DNA of 6,507 nt. It comes from a bacterium (lineage in GTDB: Bacteria > Zixibacteria > MSB-5A5 > GN15 > FEB-12). Location: contig DAOUUR010000143.1 in NCBI GenBank assembly GCA_030668045.1, positions 1 through 6,507 on the forward strand. The letters run 5' to 3'. The notes beneath the pieces are model-generated. The model had not been told where the DNA came from and made no database searches. It saw only the letters and a list, made by a program, of their open reading frames with translations. Shown here piece after piece: positions 1-6,507 of this stretch. Position 1 is the first letter of the stretch, and the number at the start of each line of letters is the position of its first letter. A program made the translations under genes and the position numbers.

Positions 1-733
1 GCTCTTTTTCCTCGATTATATCGGTATCAACAAGCTTGTGCCGGAAGTGATTGCTGAGATTGTTACTGGTCTCAGTCGAGGCTGCCGCAATGCGGGTCTC
101 GGATTGATTGGTGGCGAGACAGCCGAGTTGACCGATGTCTACGCGCCGGGCGAGTACGATCTGGCCGGGTTCGTTGTTGGGTTGGTGGACCAGGATCAGA
201 TTATCAATGGCTCGACTATAAAGGTCGGTGATGTCTGTCTCGGGCTGCCATCGAACGGTCTTCATACCAATGGCTACTCGCTGGCCCGGAAAGTTGCTTT
301 TGAAATCGCCGGTCTGAAACCGGATAGTTATGTCGAGGAGTTGGGCAAGACAATCGCCGAAGCGTTGATGATGGTACATCGCTGCTACAGTCATATCATC
401 CATCCCGTGCTGAGCAAGTACACGGTGGACGGCATGGCGCACATTACCGGCGGTGGTATCGGCGGCAACCTCAAACGAATTCTACCGACCGGCGTTAATG
501 CCGAGATCGACAAGACGTCCTGGCCGTCGCTGCCCATTTTCGATTTCCTGAAAAAGGCCGGCAATATTGATCCTGACGACATATATTCCGCGTTCAATAT
601 GGGTATAGGCTACATTATAGTTGTGCCGGAATCCGAGGCCGACAAGGTTGTTGGCGAAATCGAAGGGATGGGTGAAACGATCTACCGAATTGGTCGAATA
701 GTGGAAGGTGACGGAGCTGTAAAGCTCCGCTAA
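1..733 (+). CDS. purM: Phosphoribosylformylglycinamidine cyclo-ligase (AIR synthetase), 5'-truncated by the window
   Basis: Cytosolic enzyme of de novo purine synthesis: it closes the imidazole ring of FGAM with ATP to give AIR. The frame is open from base 2, so the gene begins upstream. About 243 codons are visible, and roughly the first 100 residues of a family about 345 long are missing. Seen directly: FFLDYIGINKL at the window edge, matching the family's FFLDYxxxxKL; the GGETAEL signature (bases 110-130); the GLPSNGLHTNGYSLARK stretch from about base 242, equivalent to SSGPHSNGYSLVRK in E. coli; the glycine-rich HITGGGIGGN (440-469); and FNMGIGYIIVV near the C-terminus. These are the ATP-binding and dimer-core motifs of the PurM/SelD/HypE superfamily. 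The GTG at 38 is an internal valine codon, not a start. The gene ends in TAA and is followed 41 bases later by gpmI on the same strand. Identification is secure. Confidence 0.96.
   Translation, partial: LFFLDYIGINKLVPEVIAEIVTGLSRGCRNAGLGLIGGETAELTDVYAPGEYDLAGFVVGLVDQDQIINGSTIKVGDVCLGLPSNGLHTNGYSLARKVAFEIAGLKPDSYVEELGKTIAEALMMVHRCYSHIIHPVLSKYTVDGMAHITGGGIGGNLKRILPTGVNAEIDKTSWPSLPIFDFLKKAGNIDPDDIYSAFNMGIGYIIVVPESEADKVVGEIEGMGETIYRIGRIVEGDGAVKLR
712..729 (+). other. Perfect hairpin at the 3' end of purM
   Basis: CGGAGCT and AGCTCCG form a perfect 7-bp stem with a GTAA loop, ending one base before the purM stop codon. The bases after it are TAAAAAACTAAC, so there is no U-rich tail and it does not look like an intrinsic terminator on the plus strand. 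It may stabilise the 3' end of the purM message or cause pausing. It could also be a chance product of codons for V-K-L-R. Confidence 0.4.
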
Positions 734-774
734 AAAACTAACTTCTTCAGGCTCCTAAAAGGGTAGGTTACTCA

Positions 775-2322
775 ATGCTTCTACTTTGTATCATGGATGG
801 ATACGGAATGCGGGAGGCGGCACCCGATAACGCCATCACCGCCGCCAAGACCCCAAATCTTGATAAACTTTTTGCTTCGTGCCCGGTAACGCAAATTGAT
901 GGTGCCGGACTGGCGGTTGGATTGCCCGACGGTCAGATGGGTAACAGCGAGGTCGGACATCTCAACCTCGGTGCCGGACGGGTGGTCTATCAGGATATTA
1001 CGCGCATCGACAAATCGATTGAATCGGGGGAGTTTTTCAAGATCAATGTGTTCACTACGGCGATGGATAAAGTTGCTCGTGACGGCAAGTCGGTGCATCT
1101 GTTTGGTCTGGTCTCCGATGGCAAAGTGCATTCATCACTGGACCATCTCTATGCACTGGTTGAGTTAGCAAAACGGCATGGTGTTGAGAAGCTATACCTG
1201 CACGCTTGTATGGATGGTCGCGACACGGTCCCTACTTCGGGCAAAGGTTACATGGAACAGGTGGTGGCGAAATTTGAAGAGATCGGTCTGGGGCAGGTTT
1301 CTACAGTTGGTGGACGTTACTATGGTATGGATCGCGACAGCCGCTGGGAAAGGACCGAGCTGGCGTTTCGGGCGGTCGTTGATGGCGAGGGTGAGTCGGG
1401 AAACGATCCAGTCAAGGTGATCGAACAATCTTATGCCAACGATGTTACCGATGAATTTATCCTGCCGACCGTTATCAACCTTGGTGACAAATCAATCGGT
1501 CGCGTTGTCGATGGTGACCTGTGCATCATGTTCAATTTTCGTTCCGACCGTGCCCGTCAACTTTCATACATGCTAACCGGCCATGAGGTCGATGGATTCC
1601 AGCCGTGCGAACACCCCGCGATTGATTTAATAACATTGACCAGCTACGGTGTCGGCCTGACCGAAGCAGCAGTGGCGTTCGGTCCGGTGAAGCTTAAAAA
1701 TATCCTGGGTGAAGTTCTCGCTCGCGCGGGCAAGAAACAGTTGCGTACAGCCGAGACCGAGAAATATGCGCACGTGACGTTTTTTACCAATGGTGGTGTT
1801 GAAGAACCGTTTGAGGGTGAAGACCGCCAGATGGTATCCTCACCCAAAGTTGCTACGTACGACTTACAGCCGGAGATGTCTTCGGTAGAAGTGACCGACC
1901 GGGCTGTTGCCAAGATAGATTCAGGCCAGTATGATTTTGTTATGCTTAATTATGCCAATTGCGATATGGTCGGGCATACCGGCATTTTTGATGCGGCCAA
2001 GGCGGCGGTAGAGGCGGTGGATCGTGGTGTCGGGCGACTGCTGGAAGCGGTTGAACGTCAGAAGGGCGCGGCGCTGATTACGGCCGATCACGGCAATGCC
2101 GAAGTGATGATCGATCCCGCGGCCGGTGGACCGTGGACAGCACACACGACAAACCCGGTGCCGGTAATTCTGTACGATCCGTTTGAAAACGCCGGCTCAT
2201 CGGGGAAAGTAGCACTCCGCGACGGTGGCATTCTGGCCGACGTGGCTCCGACCGTTCTTGATATAATGGGTCTCAAGCAGCCCGAAGAAATGACGGGCAA
2301 GTCACTCATTGTGAGAGGATAG
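775..2322 (+). CDS. gpmI: 2,3-bisphosphoglycerate-independent phosphoglycerate mutase
   Basis: Interconverts 3- and 2-phosphoglycerate in glycolysis and gluconeogenesis through a phosphoserine intermediate with two metal ions. The 515-residue length is normal for the family. All seven metal ligands of the alkaline-phosphatase-like core are visible by family alignment: D8 (MDGYG), S58 (GQMGNSEVGH, the phosphorylated serine), D397 and H401 (CDMVGHTG), D438 and H439 (ADHGNAE), and H457 (AHTTNP). Substrate-binding motifs of the inserted phosphotransferase domain are also present: H119 in SDGKVHSS, MDGRDT (146-151), GGRYYGMDRD (179-188), FNFRSDRARQ (253-262), and K330 in AETEKYAHVTFF. The ATG is preceded by a purine-rich AAAAGGGTAGG (757-767) at usable Shine-Dalgarno distance. 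It lies 41 bases after purM, so co-transcription is plausible, and ends in TAG. It appears intact and functional. Confidence 0.98.
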   Translation: MLLLCIMDGYGMREAAPDNAITAAKTPNLDKLFASCPVTQIDGAGLAVGLPDGQMGNSEVGHLNLGAGRVVYQDITRIDKSIESGEFFKINVFTTAMDKVARDGKSVHLFGLVSDGKVHSSLDHLYALVELAKRHGVEKLYLHACMDGRDTVPTSGKGYMEQVVAKFEEIGLGQVSTVGGRYYGMDRDSRWERTELAFRAVVDGEGESGNDPVKVIEQSYANDVTDEFILPTVINLGDKSIGRVVDGDLCIMFNFRSDRARQLSYMLTGHEVDGFQPCEHPAIDLITLTSYGVGLTEAAVAFGPVKLKNILGEVLARAGKKQLRTAETEKYAHVTFFTNGGVEEPFEGEDRQMVSSPKVATYDLQPEMSSVEVTDRAVAKIDSGQYDFVMLNYANCDMVGHTGIFDAAKAAVEAVDRGVGRLLEAVERQKGAALITADHGNAEVMIDPAAGGPWTAHTTNPVPVILYDPFENAGSSGKVALRDGGILADVAPTVLDIMGLKQPEEMTGKSLIVRG

Positions 2323-2327
2323 TTCTC

Positions 2328-2365
2328 TGACCGGATTCTTCAGGACAATCGGTCATTTTGTTGTT
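2328..2365 (+). terminator. Possible intrinsic terminator or attenuator between gpmI and lnt
   Basis: TGACCGGATT (2328-2337) pairs with AATCGGTCA (2347-2355) to give nine base pairs with one bulged G and a nine-base loop. It is followed at once by TTTTGTTGTT, eight T in ten bases. Hairpin plus adjoining U-rich tract is the form of a Rho-independent terminator on the plus strand, six bases after the gpmI stop. The stem is only moderately GC-rich and the tail is interrupted by G, so termination may be partial. It ends just ten bases before the proposed lnt start, so it could also act on lnt expression. Confidence 0.45.
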
Positions 2366-2374
2366 CCACCCGAT

Positions 2375-3922
2375 GTGGAACTACGCAAGCGGCGGTTGGA
2401 ACTGCTGCTCTGGTCGTTTCTGCTGTCGTTGTCGTTCTATCCCGGATACTTTGGTGTTCTTGCTTGGTTTTCGTTGATCCGACCGCTGATGATTATCTCG
2501 TCGCTTCGCGGCAAACAGGTGTTCGGGGCAGCCTACTTCTTCGCATTCTTTTTCAATTTGTTTTCGATATACTGGATTGCGATGGTGACGCCGCCGGGGA
2601 TGGTCATGGCGGTGACGATTGTCGCTCTCTATTATGCAGCGATTCTGGCGACATTCAACAAGCTCTGCCAGATTAAGCCTCTGTATGGTGTGATCGCTTT
2701 GCCATTCCTGTGGGTGGGGATGGAACATTTTCGCACGTTGACTGAGTTTGCTTTCCCGTGGTCCGACCTCGGTTACACGCAGGCATATTTTGGTTACATA
2801 CTGCAAATTGTATCGGTAATCTCAGTGCACGGACTCTCGCTGTTGATACTAACGGTCAATGTCTTGCTCTGGCAGGTTCTTCGCAAGACTCTCTCATCGG
2901 AACAAAGACTCACCTCGTTCTTCGCCGCCTGCACCATAGTCGGCGCACTGGTGGCTTATGGTTGGATTGTCACCCCACGGTTTCAGATTGAAGGTGATTA
3001 CAAGATAGCGCTGTTGCAGGGTTCGGTATCGTTAGAGGAGAAATGGCGCCCCGGTAATCGTGATTTCAGTTTCAGCCGCTACGATTCGCTCGCCCAATCT
3101 GTGACCGATGATGACGTCCGGCTGTTTGTCTGGCCAGAAACGAGCGCGCCCTGCTTCCTGTCGCATCAGAGGGGATGCCGGGAGGCAGTTGGTGCTATTG
3201 CCCGCCGTACCAACTCGTATCATCTGGTGGGAGCTCTGGGAGCCGCGTTCGAAGAGAATATGACCGAGAGACATTTTAACTCATGTTATCAGTTTGGTCC
3301 CGACGGCGAGCTTGATCGTCGGTACGACAAACAGAAGCTGGTGCCATTTTCCGAACACGTACCTTATCAGGATTACCTGCCGTTTCTGACCAGCGAGTTT
3401 CTTAGCAAGTACCTGACGTTTATCGAAACCTACGATGTGCAATGGTGGTCCGATTTCTATCCGGGCCGCGACAGTTCGCTCCTCTTTGAACTGCCCGATG
3501 CTGGTTATGCTGCCCTGATCTGTTTTGAATCAGCTTTTCCGGAATTCTCACGCCAGGCAATCCTTGATGGAGCGGAGTTTCTAGTTGGCATTACCAATGA
3601 TACCTGGTTTGGCCAGTCGGTCGGCATTCACATGCACTCAAATATATTCATCACGCGTGCGGTTGAGAATCGATGCTGGTGGGTGCGAGCGGCCAATACC
3701 GGTCTTACCTATTTTGTCGATGGCTACGGTCGCATCCGGGGAGAACTGGAACCGTATGAAGTCGGAGCGCTGAGCGGGAAGATCACCCGCCTCAGCGGAC
3801 TCTCGATTTTCACCCGATATGGTGACGTGGCCGGCAGATTCTCGTTCTTGCTCACGATTTCCATAATCGGTATATTAACAACGATATGGATAATACGAAA
3901 AATCTTTCCCGGCCGACTCTGA
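2375..3922 (+). CDS. lnt: Apolipoprotein N-acyltransferase
   Basis: Inner-membrane enzyme that adds the third acyl chain to the N-terminal cysteine of lipoproteins. At 515 residues it has the usual length. Residues 1-200 are strongly hydrophobic with several membrane segments (about 8-40, 48-72, 76-97, 103-118, 137-168, 181-199). A nitrilase-fold periplasmic domain spans about 208-470, and a last membrane segment lies near 487-507. The Glu-Lys-Cys triad is visible: E255 (WPETSAP), K319 (YDKQKLVPFSEHVP) and C383 (ICFESAFPE). W224, E327 and E385 match other residues important in the E. coli enzyme. The position after the nucleophile is Phe384 where E. coli has Tyr388. The GTG at 2375 is the first usual start codon in the open frame, which extends back to 2315, but no clear Shine-Dalgarno precedes it, so the true start is less certain. 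The gene ends in TGA and overlaps the next one by 37 bases. Confidence 0.93.
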   Translation: MELRKRRLELLLWSFLLSLSFYPGYFGVLAWFSLIRPLMIISSLRGKQVFGAAYFFAFFFNLFSIYWIAMVTPPGMVMAVTIVALYYAAILATFNKLCQIKPLYGVIALPFLWVGMEHFRTLTEFAFPWSDLGYTQAYFGYILQIVSVISVHGLSLLILTVNVLLWQVLRKTLSSEQRLTSFFAACTIVGALVAYGWIVTPRFQIEGDYKIALLQGSVSLEEKWRPGNRDFSFSRYDSLAQSVTDDDVRLFVWPETSAPCFLSHQRGCREAVGAIARRTNSYHLVGALGAAFEENMTERHFNSCYQFGPDGELDRRYDKQKLVPFSEHVPYQDYLPFLTSEFLSKYLTFIETYDVQWWSDFYPGRDSSLLFELPDAGYAALICFESAFPEFSRQAILDGAEFLVGITNDTWFGQSVGIHMHSNIFITRAVENRCWWVRAANTGLTYFVDGYGRIRGELEPYEVGALSGKITRLSGLSIFTRYGDVAGRFSFLLTISIIGILTTIWIIRKIFPGRL

Positions 3923-6021
3923 TTGCCCTGAGTGTCGTCATCATTGCACTGCTTGTGCCGGTGCAGTTGTTTGGGGCTGACCGCTGGGTCAACTGGACAT
4001 CGTTTGAAGATGTCCGCCGGATGCGGGTGATCGACGATACGCTGTTCATTGTAACATCGGGCGGTTTGCTCGCTGTGACCGATCCAACGCTCCCCGGTCA
4101 ACAGATTCTCAACACCGACGGACTCGGGACAATTGACCTCGCCGATATCATTGTTGATGCCTCGGGTGAGAAATGGATCGCCGGGCTTGGTCGCCTGGTG
4201 CGATTCGATTACGAGAACTCCGATCAATTCATCTTTCGTGACAGTGAGGATCGGATTGTTCGTCTGCACTGTCTCTTCGATGATGCCGACCTGCTGTGGG
4301 TCGGTACCGAAATTGGTCTGGTTCTTTTCTCCAAGACTCTCTTTGGCGGTCAAATTCTGGACAGTTATACGCTGTTTGGCGATCTTAACGCCGGAGCAGC
4401 CGTTTATGATATCCTCCTGCAGGATGACTCTATCTGGATTGCTACCTCAGCCGGTCTGGCGGTAGCTGATCGTTCGAACACGGCCTCCCTGAAATCGCCA
4501 TCGGCCTGGACAACTTTCGACATCGGTGATTATCCTGAACTTGGCAGCGAGATCGTCAGAAATGTGAAAATATTCGAGAATGAATTATATGTTGCAACTC
4601 AGGGAGGGGTTTTCATTCTGGACAGGGATGTTGATACGAGCTTCGTGAAGATTGATATCGGACCCGGATGTGATGATGCCCGTCTTCGCGTCGAAAGCGA
4701 TTCTCTGTTCTACTACTACTCTGACACTTCCGGTGGCGGATTTGGATATATCATCAATAGTACAGCTCAGCCGTTGAACACGGTGGGCCTTACATCGTAT
4801 CCGCTGACTGGGGTTGGCTATGACGGTTCCCGGTGGGTAGCAGCTTCCGGCGGTGGCATCTTCTATGAGAGTGGTGGCGCGTATGTCGCCTATCCCTTCA
4901 CCGGTCTTCCCGGCAGCGACATCTCGGATTTGACGGTAAATGCGGATGGTCTCGTTACGGCTGGTTTTTCATCGCGACCACCAGCGCAATTTGACGGCGA
5001 TGAGTGGACTATTCGTGATTTATGGGTGCGTGGCGGCACAACCGATCTGCTAACCGACCGCGACGGCCGAGCCTGGGTTGGCACTGAGGGCAACGGCATA
5101 TGGATTCTTGATGACGACCAATTGATCAACTACGATGAAAACAACTCGACCATGCGTGGCAATACGCAGAACCCACCGAACGGACAAACCTGGGTTTTTG
5201 TCAATGGCATGGCGACCGATGGTCGGTATGTCTACATGGCCTGCTTTATAGCACTCAATGGTTATCCGATTGCGATTGCCGATCAGAACAATCTCGACAA
5301 TCTCGCATCGTGGGATTCACTTGGTGTTGCCGACGGGATTACCACAACCACAATTGTCGACTTGGATTACCAGGATGGATATCTGGCCATTGGTACTGAG
5401 GGAAGCGGTGTGTTCAACTACTACCTGGGTAGCAATCCGCATGATCGTTCCGATGACACCGTTCACCACTGGATAGCAGATTCGGTCTATCTGATCTCGG
5501 ACAAGGTCAAGGCGGTGGAGTTTGCCCCTAATGGCGAGTTGTGGGTTGGGACCAATCTTGGAGTGTCGCGTTTTGATCTTGGCGTTGATTTTTTCCGCAC
5601 GGTGGAACTCCCGGCCGGTGTGGGACCGTTGGTGACCGACATCGAATTTGATGGTCGCGGCTCAGTATGGATCGGAACCGCCAACGGACTGGTTCGGATA
5701 GATCTGGTTGACGATACGAAAACGGTTTTCAACACGCTCAATAGCGGACTGGTATCCTATCACGTCAATAACGTAACCTTTGATCGTTTTACCGGCAGAC
5801 TTTATGTCGCTACCGATGCCGGTATTTCGTATTTGCCGTCTGAGATCGGTACGCCGACTGCCGATGTCGAAAAAGTGATAGCCTTCCCCAATCCGTTTGT
5901 TGTCGGTTCGAGTGTCGACAGGTTGAACTTCAATTTCCTTGAGCGGGCGACAGTGACAATTTTCACAGTGGCCGGTGAGCAGGTGTGGGAGGGTGAATTG
6001 ACCGCCGACGGATGGGATTGA
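3886..6021 (+). CDS. Secreted two-propeller protein (Reg_prop-like/PorZ-like), C-terminal sorting domain cut by an in-frame TGA
   Basis: An N-terminal signal peptide is visible: basic residues K5 and R9, a hydrophobic core about 11-28, and likely cleavage near residue 31 (LFGA/DRW). The mature part is a run of beta-propeller blades with the recurring form W-[VI]-[GA]-T-x-x-G-x-x-x-x-D, seen at about 97-108, 138-149, 184-195, 234-246, 317-327, 397-409, 500-512, 553-564, 595-606 and 640-649. That is enough for two propellers. From about 664 a FlgD-Ig/T9SS-type C-terminal domain begins (AFPNPF at 666-671, then VTIFTVAGEQVWEG) and stops at TGA after GWD711. The two-propeller plus beta-sandwich plan and overall size resemble PorZ of the type IX secretion system, but this is a fold-level resemblance, not a proven assignment. 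The ATG lies inside lnt and is the only start that keeps the basic n-region; no good Shine-Dalgarno is seen, suggesting coupling to lnt. With readthrough the product would have 746 residues. Confidence 0.85.
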   Translation: MDNTKNLSRPTLIALSVVIIALLVPVQLFGADRWVNWTSFEDVRRMRVIDDTLFIVTSGGLLAVTDPTLPGQQILNTDGLGTIDLADIIVDASGEKWIAGLGRLVRFDYENSDQFIFRDSEDRIVRLHCLFDDADLLWVGTEIGLVLFSKTLFGGQILDSYTLFGDLNAGAAVYDILLQDDSIWIATSAGLAVADRSNTASLKSPSAWTTFDIGDYPELGSEIVRNVKIFENELYVATQGGVFILDRDVDTSFVKIDIGPGCDDARLRVESDSLFYYYSDTSGGGFGYIINSTAQPLNTVGLTSYPLTGVGYDGSRWVAASGGGIFYESGGAYVAYPFTGLPGSDISDLTVNADGLVTAGFSSRPPAQFDGDEWTIRDLWVRGGTTDLLTDRDGRAWVGTEGNGIWILDDDQLINYDENNSTMRGNTQNPPNGQTWVFVNGMATDGRYVYMACFIALNGYPIAIADQNNLDNLASWDSLGVADGITTTTIVDLDYQDGYLAIGTEGSGVFNYYLGSNPHDRSDDTVHHWIADSVYLISDKVKAVEFAPNGELWVGTNLGVSRFDLGVDFFRTVELPAGVGPLVTDIEFDGRGSVWIGTANGLVRIDLVDDTKTVFNTLNSGLVSYHVNNVTFDRFTGRLYVATDAGISYLPSEIGTPTADVEKVIAFPNPFVVGSSVDRLNFNFLERATVTIFTVAGEQVWEGELTADGWD

Positions 6022-6126
6022 CGCAACGATGCGGGAGTAGAGGTTGCTTCGGGTGTCTACCTGTTTGTCCTGAAGGACACCGACGGTCATGTTGGTCGGG
6101 GCAAGTTCCTGCTGGTTCGTAACTAA
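6019..6126 (+). pseudogene. In-frame continuation of the propeller gene after TGA: rest of the C-terminal sorting domain
   Basis: Reading on in the same frame past the TGA gives 34 codons starting RNDAGVEVASGVYLFVLK and ending GKFLLVRN, then TAA at 6124-6126. This is the expected second half of the FlgD-Ig/T9SS-like domain, whose usual form is W-D-G-R-N-D-A-G-x-x-V-A-S-G-V-Y. The TGA thus occupies a position most often held by Gly (GGA to TGA is one base change); Cys or Leu codons are also one change away. There is no start codon with a ribosome site for separate translation, and the final TAA overlaps the next gene's ATG. This marks 6126 as the original gene end. It is either a remnant after a recent nonsense mutation, a sequence error, or a readthrough extension. 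Confidence 0.8.
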
Positions 6127-6507
6127 TGAAAGCCATCTGTTACAAGAAACTTACTCCGGCACAGAAGGAGTCGGTTGCTTTTCTCACCAGAGAATCATTC
6201 TTCTGCTCAGATCGTTTTGCGCGTTTATTTGAACATCTTGGCGGCACTGTGATCGTCTGGTTAGTGCACCATAACGATAGTGTGGTGGCAGCCCTGCCGG
6301 GCGTTGAGTTCGGCAGTTGGCCGATCAAAAGATTCCAGGCGATGCCCGATGGTTGCTATGGTCGGTTATTTGTTGATGAGAAATACGTCGACCAAAGAGC
6401 GGCGATCATCGCAACGCTTGCGACTGCGGTTTGTGGTGCCGGTTATGTTCGCTCGTATATCAATGACTACTACGGAACGATTGAGACAACAGCGATGATG
6501 ACCGAGA
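6126..6507 (+). CDS. Probable FemAB/GNAT-like acyltransferase, 3'-truncated by the window
   Basis: An ATG at 6126 opens a frame of 127 codons that runs off the window without a stop. Its start overlaps the TAA of the extended propeller frame (TAATG), a typical translational-coupling junction. The sequence has the order seen in the N-terminal half of FemAB-like members of the GNAT fold: a short N-terminal strand and helix, SFFCSDRFARLFEHLGG (24-40) like the FxxSxxWxxxxE segment, a strand followed by VVAALPGVEFG (53-63), then MPDGCYGRLF (73-82), like the family's LPxGxYGGxL, and a helix at about 88-105. Such proteins transfer aminoacyl or acyl groups to cell-wall or exopolysaccharide precursors, or have unknown substrates. 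The assignment rests on pattern similarity in half a protein, so the specific substrate cannot be given. No signal peptide is seen, so it is likely cytosolic. Confidence 0.6.
   Translation, partial: MKAICYKKLTPAQKESVAFLTRESFFCSDRFARLFEHLGGTVIVWLVHHNDSVVAALPGVEFGSWPIKRFQAMPDGCYGRLFVDEKYVDQRAAIIATLATAVCGAGYVRSYINDYYGTIETTAMMTE

Noticed and set aside
38..40. GTG at 38 as the start of purM
   Set aside because: Conserved purM sequence (FFLDYIGINKL) lies immediately upstream in the same frame, so the gene begins before the window.
734..774. Promoter in the purM-gpmI gap
   Set aside because: No convincing paired -35 and -10 elements were seen; the gap holds a purine-rich ribosome site and otherwise nothing clear.
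2381..2806. Minus-strand open frame of about 141 codons
   Set aside because: It is antisense to the membrane segments of lnt; its Arg/His/Gln-rich composition is the usual mirror image of hydrophobic codons.
3724..4353. Long minus-strand open frame of about 209 codons
   Set aside because: It lies antisense to the lnt end and the propeller gene start, shows no recognisable domain, and both plus-strand genes are well supported by motifs.
6019..6060. Selenocysteine insertion at the TGA
   Set aside because: Only short, weak pairings follow the TGA (CGC/GCG at 6022-6033; GTAGA 6037-6041 with TCTAC 6056-6060 around a 14-base loop), and they do not resemble a convincing bacterial SECIS. The domain is structural, with no redox role expected at this position.
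5662..6090. Minus-strand open frame of about 142 codons across the TGA region
   Set aside because: It has no recognisable motif and is antisense to propeller blades and the sorting domain, which read clearly on the plus strand.
3886..6126. Genome-wide recoding of UGA as glycine, as in Gracilibacteria and Absconditabacteria
   Set aside because: lnt ends at TGA (3920-3922) after a complete protein, a second TGA follows two codons later, and the continued frame has no sense. The presence of purM and lnt also does not fit those reduced genomes.

Overview
The window is a fully same-strand, tightly packed stretch of bacterial chromosome of moderate GC content. It holds five genes on the plus strand: the 3' end of purM (purine biosynthesis), gpmI (glycolytic phosphoglycerate mutase), lnt (lipoprotein N-acyltransferase), a large secreted beta-propeller protein with a C-terminal FlgD-Ig/T9SS-like sorting domain, and the 5' part of a FemAB/GNAT-like acyltransferase. 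No tRNA, rRNA, CRISPR array or mobile element was seen. Apart from two gaps of 41 and 52 bases, every base lies in a plus-strand reading frame.

An Lnt with the full catalytic set implies an outer membrane with triacylated lipoproteins, so the organism is a diderm. A signal-peptide protein made of Reg_prop-like blades and ending in a PNPF...VASGVY domain is typical of the FCB group and neighbouring candidate phyla (Bacteroidota relatives, Zixibacteria-like, Marinimicrobia-like lineages). This placement is inference from domain style, not from a marker gene.

Layout: purM ends at 733 in a perfect 7-bp hairpin just before its TAA. gpmI (775-2322) follows. A bulged hairpin with a U-rich tail then sits in the gpmI-lnt gap (2328-2365) and could be an intrinsic terminator or attenuator. 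lnt (2375-3922, GTG start) overlaps the propeller gene (start 3886) by 37 bases. The propeller gene's original end at 6126 overlaps the ATG of the acyltransferase gene in a TAATG junction. The last three genes therefore look translationally coupled and share an envelope theme, while the first two are central metabolism.

The most notable feature is an in-frame TGA at 6019-6021. It cuts the conserved C-terminal domain of the propeller protein in the middle of its WD-x-RNDAG motif. The same frame continues for 34 codons with an intact VASGVY...KFLLVRN ending and reaches the TAA that overlaps the next gene. It is either a very recent nonsense mutation, an assembly or sequencing error, or a leaky stop (UGA followed by C) that would give two forms of a surface protein, with and without its sorting domain. 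A changed genetic code is unlikely because lnt in the same window ends naturally at TGA.
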